Assembly: GCA_030668165.1 (NCBI GenBank)
Contig: DAOUUM010000052.1
Span: 1-11,865, forward strand
DNA from: Candidatus Heimdallarchaeota archaeon
Lineage (GTDB): Archaea; Asgardarchaeota; Heimdallarchaeia; Heimdallarchaeales; Kariarchaeaceae
DNA length: 11,865 nt
Direction of reading: 5' to 3'
The translations under genes were made by a program, and so were the position numbers. The notes below the pieces were generated by a model, which saw only the letters and a list, made by a program, of their open reading frames with translations, ran no database searches and was not told the DNA's origin. This document shows positions 7,243-11,865 of the stretch, one piece after another (the first letter of the stretch is position 1; every line of letters starts with the position of its first letter).

Positions 7243-7990
7243 GAACACTTATTTAGCAATATTATTAGTAATGATAGGACTTTTTATCCTAACAACACTT
7301 ACAGCCCTGTATATTAGAAAATATGACAATCCCAATCTAACTATCGCCTTCTACGTGGCTCTGATTGCTGTCATACAAATTATTACAACCAGGATCACAA
7401 TTTTTGATTTTAATCTCTTCGATTGGAACTTTGACCGTTTGATTCTTGTATCTCCGATTGGAACTTATTTCTTTGCATTTACTTTTCAGATGACTGATCA
7501 GATAAATGAAAAATATGGAAGAAAAGAGGTACAGAAGATGATTGGGATAGCACTTGTTACTCAAATCTTCATCTTCTTCATGCTATGGTTAGCTACACAA
7601 CAACCGCAGATTAACGATAATTTTCCAGCAGAGAGCTATAATGCCATATTGTTGGGATCAACCAGAATAATTGTTGCCAGCTGGATTACTTTTTTCATAT
7701 CTGAAAATGTTGATGCCTATGTTTTTGAGTGGTTCAAGAAGAAGTATGATGGAAAACTATGGTTAAGGAATATTGTTAGTGATCTTACCGGATTATTTAT
7801 TGATTCAATCATCTTCATACCACTGGCATTCTATGGTCAATTACCACTAGAGGTATTAATTTCCATCACGTATGGGCAGGTAATAACCAAGTGGATATTT
7901 GGAACTATTGATACTCCCTACATATATCTTAACCGCTGGTTATTGAATACGGACAATTCCTTTATCAAAAAGCTAGTAGGTCAAAGTTAG
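7241..7990 (+). CDS. yhhQ: YhhQ-family (DUF165, COG1738) queuosine/archaeosine precursor transporter
   Basis: A 249-residue membrane protein with about six to seven hydrophobic segments, in the family that imports 7-deazaguanine precursors (preQ0, preQ1 or queuine). Diagnostic elements are TDQINEKYGRKEVQ (85-98, the 'D...E.YGkk.A' signature), ASWITFFISENVDAYVFEWF (146-165, family 'AS..ayliSe..D...f') and LRNIVSDLTGLFIDSIIFI (175-193, family 'rN..St...q.iDt.if'). In archaea preQ0 is the precursor of archaeosine at position 15 of tRNA, so salvage of that base is the likely role; the exact substrate is inferred. The N-terminus carries one extra hydrophobic helix (about 5-24). ATG at 7241 follows GAGGT (7225-7229) at a rather long 11 bases. 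The gene sits between an intact HxlR gene and an HxlR relic. Confidence 0.85.
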   Translation: MNTYLAILLVMIGLFILTTLTALYIRKYDNPNLTIAFYVALIAVIQIITTRITIFDFNLFDWNFDRLILVSPIGTYFFAFTFQMTDQINEKYGRKEVQKMIGIALVTQIFIFFMLWLATQQPQINDNFPAESYNAILLGSTRIIVASWITFFISENVDAYVFEWFKKKYDGKLWLRNIVSDLTGLFIDSIIFIPLAFYGQLPLEVLISITYGQVITKWIFGTIDTPYIYLNRWLLNTDNSFIKKLVGQS

Positions 7991-8000
7991 ATCTGTTATA

Positions 8001-8216
8001 TTGTTTATTTCTAAGCAAAATTACCTACATGAATTTATTAGCAATCCGAGCGAACAATCCACAGTGGAATATATTTTATTGAATAGGCTATTTTCGGCTT
8101 CCGCAAATACAAAATTTGGAGAGACTTTATGTGAGATAATAGGGAGTATTATGGCCTGGGGATCCACTTTAATGAATAAACGGGCTGGACATGTATCCGT
8201 AAATAGAACATACTAA
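8001..8216 (+). pseudogene. Decayed HxlR-type regulator copy (internal deletion)
   Basis: A 71-codon frame whose two ends match the intact HxlR gene upstream. NYLHEFISNPSEQST matches NILHELTHNPLSFSE near the N-terminus. FGETLCEIIGSIMAWGST and the following NKRAGHVSVNRTY match the C-terminus almost residue for residue. The DNA of the last roughly 107 bases is about 78 percent identical to 6985-7091 by hand alignment. The recognition helix and most of the wing (GISASVLSDLLNEF...) are missing, and the N-terminal family segment is gone, so it cannot make a normal DNA-binding domain. The only upstream start is a TTG without a ribosome binding site. I call it a relic of duplication or insertion around yhhQ. 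Expression of a dimerisation-only peptide is possible but unsupported. Confidence 0.75.
8081..8109 (+). repeat. 29-base direct repeat, copy A (inside the HxlR relic)
   Basis: Starts GAATAGGCTATTTT, then CGGCTTCCGCAAATA. It matches 10140-10168 at 27 of 29 positions, with differences only at the C/T and G/T sites. In the relic it spans the deletion junction and the remains of the wing. A repeat this long is not expected by chance in 12 kb. Confidence 0.75.
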
Positions 8217-8334
8217 TCTCTGTTACTTAATAATGTTAATTCTGCGGGATATGATGATAAAATGGTATATATTATATAGTAAACTCCATTCAATGAAAAT
8301 CTAATTTTACTTCAAAAACAATATGCTATGTAAT

Positions 8335-8347
8335 AAATATTTAATTA
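8335..8347 (+). promoter_or_regulatory. TATA box of the alkaline phosphatase gene
   Basis: AAATATTTAATTA is centred about 28 bases before the ATG at 8370. There is no Shine-Dalgarno sequence before that ATG, so the transcript is probably leaderless or nearly so. The rest of the gap from 8217 holds only AT-rich sequence, including a TATATATTATATA run (about 8266-8278). Confidence 0.5.
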
Positions 8348-8369
8348 TGCTAATTTATTTACAAAATCA

Positions 8370-10022
8370 ATGAGATTTAAGTTACCCACTGTATTGTTTA
8401 TTGCGGTATCGGTTCTGCTTCTTAGCCAATTACTCAGTGTTCCTGTAGTATCAGCTGTGACCCATGAAAAAATATTAGATCGACCTCCAAATGTCATTTA
8501 TATGATTGGAGATGGAATGGGCTTTGAACAAGTAAAAACAGCAAGTGTTGTTGAGTATGGAGATGTCAATCTTACTATAATGGATACTGACTTTCCTTAT
8601 ATGCATTTTGTCGGTACCGATGACATCGAGGGGGAGATTACTGATTCCGCTGCTGGTGGAACGGCTCTTGGCACAGGACAAAAAACCCTAAGTGGCAGAA
8701 TAGGAATGGATCAAGATGGTACAATATTTTATAAAAATATACTTGAATATATGAAATTCGATTTTGGTTATGCTACCGGTTTAATTAGTAATACTGAACA
8801 GGCTCACGCGACCCAAGGATCTTTCTCCGCGCATGTAGATAACAGAGAAGATAAGGATGAAATCCAAGAGCAGATGCTATCTAAAGGGATTGATATTATA
8901 TTAACAGGTGGATTGGATGTTTCATACATTGGTGGAGAAACTGCTGCAATCAACCTTAGTAATAAGTACAACTATGACCTTGTTACCAATACAGCAGATC
9001 TATTATCTAACGCTTCAACTTCAGATAAATTGATGGGTTTATTTGATGGCCCTTACTTTCCTTATGAATTAGAAAGGGATCCTGTAAGAAGTCCAAGTAT
9101 GGTTCAGATGACTGAAAGCGCAATCACCCTTTTAGATAATAAAGATGAACCCTTCTTTTTGATGGTAGAAGGTGGTCTGATTGACTATGCAGGACATCTG
9201 GCAAGTTATAATGAACATAGAACCTTGTACAATGCACTTGAAACAATCAATTTTGAGAAAGCTGTAAGAGTAGCCTATGAATTTGCAGTTAATGATGGTA
9301 ATACAATTGTAATTGTTGGAGCAGATCATGAAACTGGTGGACTTACCTTATTGGATTATTCTAATCTATCTAATGAATTACCTAACGAGGATAATACAAG
9401 AGACGAGAACAATCAAATCAGAGAAGATCGAGTAGCAAATATAAGTACATCTTGGTATTGGACCTCACATACCCGTACACCTGTTCCATTCTATATGTAT
9501 GGCGCAGATTTTAGTGAACCATTGACTGAGAATATTGAAGTATTCTGGGCATTGGTTGGTCAATTAGGTAGCTTTCCAGGAGTTCTCAATCAGGAATTTG
9601 AAATTTCAGGTAATAATTTATTGGTTAATGCAGAGATCAGAGATATGGATAAATCTGCAACTGAAGCACAATTGATCATTGATTATGGAAATATTGATGA
9701 TGAGGTTGTAGTTCAGGAATTGATATTTGATACAGATATTATCGAATTGGAGTTTAACTATACAACAAGTTCAACAGATTATACCGCATATCTAAAAATA
9801 ATAGATGGGGGAGTTAATAATGTATTATCATTTACTGATGAAAATGCGTTAGTTCAACAAATGATTGTGGATGAGATTTCAGATACTAGTGAGACCACCA
9901 GTTCATCAATTCCGTCTTCAACTACTTCAGATACAGATACAGATACAGATACTGCTGATTATTCATTTATTGGTTTATCAATAATTGTTGTAATACCTCT
10001 GATAAGAAAGAAAACAAAATAA
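8370..10022 (+). CDS. Exported, C-terminally anchored alkaline phosphatase
   Basis: A 550-residue metal-dependent phosphomonoesterase of the PhoA superfamily, acting outside the cell to release phosphate. An N-terminal signal peptide (about 1-30) is followed by the catalytic domain. The metal-site Asp is D48 in MIGDGMG, and the Ser nucleophile is S93 in TDSAAGGTALGTG. T148 in HATQGSFSAHV and the phosphate-binding Arg R159 are present. E267, D272 and H276 lie in VEGGLIDYAGH, D319-H320 in GADHETGG, and H367 in SHTRTPVPFY. All expected ligands are therefore there. After about 410 comes a beta-rich segment, then a Ser/Thr-rich stalk ending in DTDTDTDT, one hydrophobic helix (about 532-545) and a basic RKKTK tail, so the enzyme is probably held on the cell surface. 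This tail resembles archaeal surface-protein anchors, but I recognise no specific sorting signal. ATG at 8370 is chosen for its TATA spacing and immediate signal peptide. Confidence 0.92.
   Translation: MRFKLPTVLFIAVSVLLLSQLLSVPVVSAVTHEKILDRPPNVIYMIGDGMGFEQVKTASVVEYGDVNLTIMDTDFPYMHFVGTDDIEGEITDSAAGGTALGTGQKTLSGRIGMDQDGTIFYKNILEYMKFDFGYATGLISNTEQAHATQGSFSAHVDNREDKDEIQEQMLSKGIDIILTGGLDVSYIGGETAAINLSNKYNYDLVTNTADLLSNASTSDKLMGLFDGPYFPYELERDPVRSPSMVQMTESAITLLDNKDEPFFLMVEGGLIDYAGHLASYNEHRTLYNALETINFEKAVRVAYEFAVNDGNTIVIVGADHETGGLTLLDYSNLSNELPNEDNTRDENNQIREDRVANISTSWYWTSHTRTPVPFYMYGADFSEPLTENIEVFWALVGQLGSFPGVLNQEFEISGNNLLVNAEIRDMDKSATEAQLIIDYGNIDDEVVVQELIFDTDIIELEFNYTTSSTDYTAYLKIIDGGVNNVLSFTDENALVQQMIVDEISDTSETTSSSIPSSTTSDTDTDTDTADYSFIGLSIIVVIPLIRKKTK
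9930..9953 (+). repeat. GATACA microsatellite in the phosphatase stalk
   Basis: Four tandem 6-base units, the last changed to GATACT, encode Asp-Thr four times just before the C-terminal membrane helix. The in-frame unit size means slippage would change stalk length without a frameshift. Confidence 0.85.
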
Positions 10023-10069
10023 AATTAGGATAATTAATTATTTCATCATGAATAATTATGTATGATCGT

Positions 10070-10110
10070 TTTCACGTACGTTGTGAAATAATAGGTACGG
10101 ATTATTCCAC
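10070..10110 (+). promoter_or_regulatory. Overlapping inverted repeats between the phosphatase and MFS genes
   Basis: TTTCAC (10070-10075) and GTGAAA (10083-10088) form a perfect 6-base inverted repeat around GTACGTT. The second arm is shared with a larger palindrome, 10083-10110, in which GTG, AATAAT and GTAC mirror ATTATT and CAC (11 of 14 pairs match). The two foldings exclude each other. It could be the phosphatase transcript end, an operator for the MFS promoter, or both. No T run follows, so simple termination is not clear. Confidence 0.45.
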
Positions 10111-10139
10111 ATGCATTTAAGATGATCACTTAATATTCT

Positions 10140-10168
10140 GAATAGGCTATTTTTGGCTTCCTCAAATA
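10140..10168 (+). repeat. 29-base direct repeat, copy B (upstream of the MFS promoter)
   Basis: GAATAGGCTATTTT, then TGGCTTCCTCAAATA, matching 8081-8109 at 27 of 29 bases. It ends about 5 bases before the TATA box of the MFS gene, where an activator or repressor site would lie. It may be a third fragment of HxlR-copy DNA or a shared regulatory element. Confidence 0.75.
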
Positions 10169-10172
10169 TAGG

Positions 10173-10181
10173 AATTAAAAA
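10173..10181 (+). promoter_or_regulatory. TATA box of the MFS transporter gene
   Basis: AATTAAAAA is centred about 26 bases upstream of the ATG at 10203, and no Shine-Dalgarno sequence lies between them, as expected for a leaderless transcript. Confidence 0.5.
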
Positions 10182-10202
10182 CTATCAATTTAATATACAA
10201 AT

Positions 10203-11465
10203 ATGGCGGATATCTGGAAACTGAATAAACTGAGCTATATTGTGGTGTTCGGAGCCTTTATTTACAATTTAGGAGCGGGATTGATAGATCCAACCATAGG
10301 TACCTACTTAGAAGCTCTTGGGACCGAGTATAATGATGTGGGTACAATACTGGCTTCAAGGTGGTTGATTGTGGCAATATTCTCCATTCCCTTTGCCCTA
10401 TTGTCCACAAAGGTGGGGCAGGTTCCCGTACTTCAGCTGTCTGCTGTATTTGGATTAATTTCAGGTTTCTTTCTAGTATATTTAGAGGGAACAAATGCTG
10501 TTCATTATTTCTATTATTCCATTGGATTTGCAGGAGCAGCTGCGAGTGGATCTGGTGCTGCAATACTAGCAGAAAATCAGGGATCAAAGAGAATCGCGGC
10601 ATTTGCCCTCTTTTCAACTTCTTGGATGCTTCCACCTGCATTTGGCTCTGTCTTCTCTGCATGGTTTTTCAGAGATACTGTGGGATATGAAGCTGATGAG
10701 CTTTCATCTATTTTTCCTTATGTTCTATATGTATTGATAATTGGGAGTTTACTGTTTTTCATCTTATTAGCATTAGGTAGTAAATTTGCAGATACCTCAT
10801 ATCTGGATGATATCCAATCAAAGACTCTTCCTGTCCTTCATCAGTTTCGTTTAATATTTGCTCCGGTAATTGTTTTACCTCTAATCTTACTTTTAATGGT
10901 AAATTTCCTTAATGGTTCAGGTGCTGGTGCTACACTTCCCTTTCTTCCACTTTATCTGAAGTATCTGGGTGCTGATCCCTTTGAACTCTCCATTTTGGTT
11001 TTTGCTCTGAATGTCTTCATGTCAGTAGCAACTCAACTAACAGTTCCCTTGTCCAAGAAAATTGGGGAGTTGAAATTATTTGGTATAGCTACTTTTCTAT
11101 CAACTGTATCTCTGGTAGCGCTTGTCTATGCTGATGATCTATACATGGCAGCTGTATTTTACATTGCCAGAGGAACCTTTGCCAATATGACAGCACCCAT
11201 CGGTCAAGCAAGAGTCCTAGCCTATGTTGATTCCAAGGTACGAGCAACTGGTGCAGCTCTATCGTCCAATATTAGATGGGTAGGTTGGTCAATAATGAGC
11301 CCAATCTCAGGAAGTATAATTGGCATGTATGATGATGATTACGGTTACAAGATCTCATTTATTTTTACAGCATTCATTTACCTCGTGGGCACAGCTATAT
11401 TTATCTGGGTTAACGCCACAAAACCAAGTCTAGATGAGATCCGAGAAAAAGAATCTTTAGGTTAA
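10203..11465 (+). CDS. Major facilitator superfamily transporter
   Basis: A 420-residue membrane protein with about 12 hydrophobic segments in a 6+6 arrangement. The central charged loop is about 193-215. The loop between helices 2 and 3 has STKVGQVPVL (68-77), a weak form of the MFS 'G...D...GRR' motif A. The matching loop in the second half is VPLSKKIGELKLFG (281-294). ARGTFANMTAPIGQARVLAY (322-341) resembles the helix 10-11 region, and SSNIRWVGWSIMSPISGSII is a typical helix 11. The usual Asp and Arg of motif A are absent from the first loop. Drug or metabolite export fits the general look, but the substrate cannot be called. Single-gene unit by its own TATA box, facing a convergent trmJ-like gene. 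The palindromes and 29-base repeat upstream suggest dedicated regulation. Confidence 0.85.
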   Translation: MADIWKLNKLSYIVVFGAFIYNLGAGLIDPTIGTYLEALGTEYNDVGTILASRWLIVAIFSIPFALLSTKVGQVPVLQLSAVFGLISGFFLVYLEGTNAVHYFYYSIGFAGAAASGSGAAILAENQGSKRIAAFALFSTSWMLPPAFGSVFSAWFFRDTVGYEADELSSIFPYVLYVLIIGSLLFFILLALGSKFADTSYLDDIQSKTLPVLHQFRLIFAPVIVLPLILLLMVNFLNGSGAGATLPFLPLYLKYLGADPFELSILVFALNVFMSVATQLTVPLSKKIGELKLFGIATFLSTVSLVALVYADDLYMAAVFYIARGTFANMTAPIGQARVLAYVDSKVRATGAALSSNIRWVGWSIMSPISGSIIGMYDDDYGYKISFIFTAFIYLVGTAIFIWVNATKPSLDEIREKESLG

Positions 11466-11488
11466 TTCAAACAGATTTTGGGATAAAC

Positions 11489-11501
11489 TATTAGCCTAAT
11501 A
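11489..11501. repeat. Short palindrome between convergent genes
   Basis: TATTAG-C-CTAATA is a perfect 6-base inverted repeat with a 1-base centre in the 37-base gap between the two stop codons. It is too tight for a full hairpin. It might be part of a shared transcript-end region, or chance in AT-rich DNA. Confidence 0.3.
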
Positions 11502-11502
11502 A

Positions 11503-11865
11503 TTAAATGCTTTCAATTGCCAAGAGGACTGCTCTCATTATCCCTACGAGGTTGTGTCCCTCCTTGTTATTAAGTAGAGCTCTGGCAATTATGGAATTGA
11601 ATAAGGTTCTTGAATCATCCTCTTGAACCTTTCCAGATAGTATTGTGTGGCTGATAATCCTGTCATAATAATCCATAACTAATTTTTTCTCAGATGAATT
11701 CATCATAATTTTATCTGTTTGTTTCTTATTATCTGTTCTAATTATTTTGTTTCTATTTACCTCGTAGAGGGCAATTGATGCTGCATGAGATAAGTTGAGT
11801 ATTCGATTTGATTTCTCATTAGCTAATAAGGGTATTGTAGCTGAGATATCACAGAATTTTAGCTG
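11503..11865 (-). CDS. TrmJ-like RNA 2'-O-methyltransferase (SPOUT family), C-terminal 120 residues
   Basis: The minus-strand frame is open from the right edge to a TAA at 11505-11503, so this is the 3' end of a longer gene (the first ATG inside the window, at 11706, is not the true start). The visible part begins in the SPOUT catalytic domain near the knot: ISATIPLLANEKSNRILNLSHAASIALYEVNRN aligns with TrmJ, whose SAM-binding end reads 'IPt.p.fpslNLShAvaiiLYE' (our sequence cited in sections: LNLSHAASIALYE is the key match). The remainder is the helical C-terminal domain, including FNSIIARALLNNKEGHNLVGI, like the TrmJ 'RaLlt.rE...l.Gil' dimerisation region. TrmJ methylates the ribose of position 32 in the tRNA anticodon loop. 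A general SpoU-type assignment is the fallback. The gene is convergent with the MFS gene. Confidence 0.8.
   Translation of the reverse strand, partial: QLKFCDISATIPLLANEKSNRILNLSHAASIALYEVNRNKIIRTDNKKQTDKIMMNSSEKKLVMDYYDRIISHTILSGKVQEDDSRTLFNSIIARALLNNKEGHNLVGIMRAVLLAIESI

Noticed and set aside
8001..8216. Independent small protein gene
   Set aside because: Both ends match the nearby HxlR gene and the DNA-binding core is deleted, so a decayed copy explains it better.
10361..10690. 109-codon plus-strand ORF and antisense frames inside the MFS gene
   Set aside because: The MFS frame has clear transmembrane periodicity and family motifs; the overlapping frames have no family resemblance or start signals.
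1..11865. CRISPR array, transposase, integrase or toxin-antitoxin pair
   Set aside because: No regularly spaced repeats, no DDE or tyrosine recombinase motifs, and no paired small ORFs of that kind were seen on either strand.

Overview
The window looks archaeal, and an AT-rich Asgard-type lineage (Heimdallarchaeia-like) would fit, but the lineage is an inference I cannot confirm. The archaeal signs are a 961-residue leucyl-tRNA synthetase of the archaeal/eukaryotic type, TATA boxes about 25 bases before several starts, GGTG/GAGGTGAT-type ribosome binding sites, TTG starts, a TrmJ-like 2'-O-methyltransferase and an AGA/AGG-rich codon style. No rRNA, tRNA, CRISPR array, transposase or phage gene was found.

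Layout. (1) 1-799, minus strand: the N-terminal 266 codons of a membrane sensor with an extracellular dCache-like domain. It runs off the left edge and its output domain is not visible. (2) 800-1219: a divergent intergenic region. Its right half is a likely leader for leuS, with an 8-codon upstream ORF carrying its own Shine-Dalgarno sequence, followed by a hairpin and a T7 run. (3) 1220-4105: leuS. (4) 4258-6649: a two-gene operon of a tandem universal-stress-like protein (TTG start) and an ArsB/NhaD-superfamily membrane transporter. (5) 6735-8216: an HxlR-type winged-helix regulator, a YhhQ (DUF165) queuosine/archaeosine-precursor transporter, and a decayed second copy of the HxlR gene, so the transporter gene is bracketed by direct copies of HxlR sequence. 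(6) 8370-10022: an exported alkaline phosphatase with a Ser/Thr/Asp-rich stalk and a C-terminal membrane anchor. (7) 10023-10202: overlapping inverted repeats and a 29-base copy of a sequence from the HxlR relic, directly upstream of an MFS transporter (10203-11465). (8) 11503-11865, minus strand: the C-terminal 120 residues of a TrmJ-type SPOUT RNA methyltransferase, running off the right edge.

How the genes relate. LeuRS, the YhhQ transporter and TrmJ all touch tRNA charging or modification, but they do not form one operon. The Usp-transporter pair is a clear transcription unit. The HxlR, alkaline phosphatase and MFS genes each have a TATA box placed for leaderless transcripts, whereas leuS, the usp gene, the transporter after it and yhhQ have Shine-Dalgarno-like sequences. 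I see no gene set that amounts to a new defence or mobile system. The most promising unexplained signals are RNA- or DNA-level: the leuS leader, the hairpin over the yhhQ start, and the repeat and palindrome cluster before the MFS gene.
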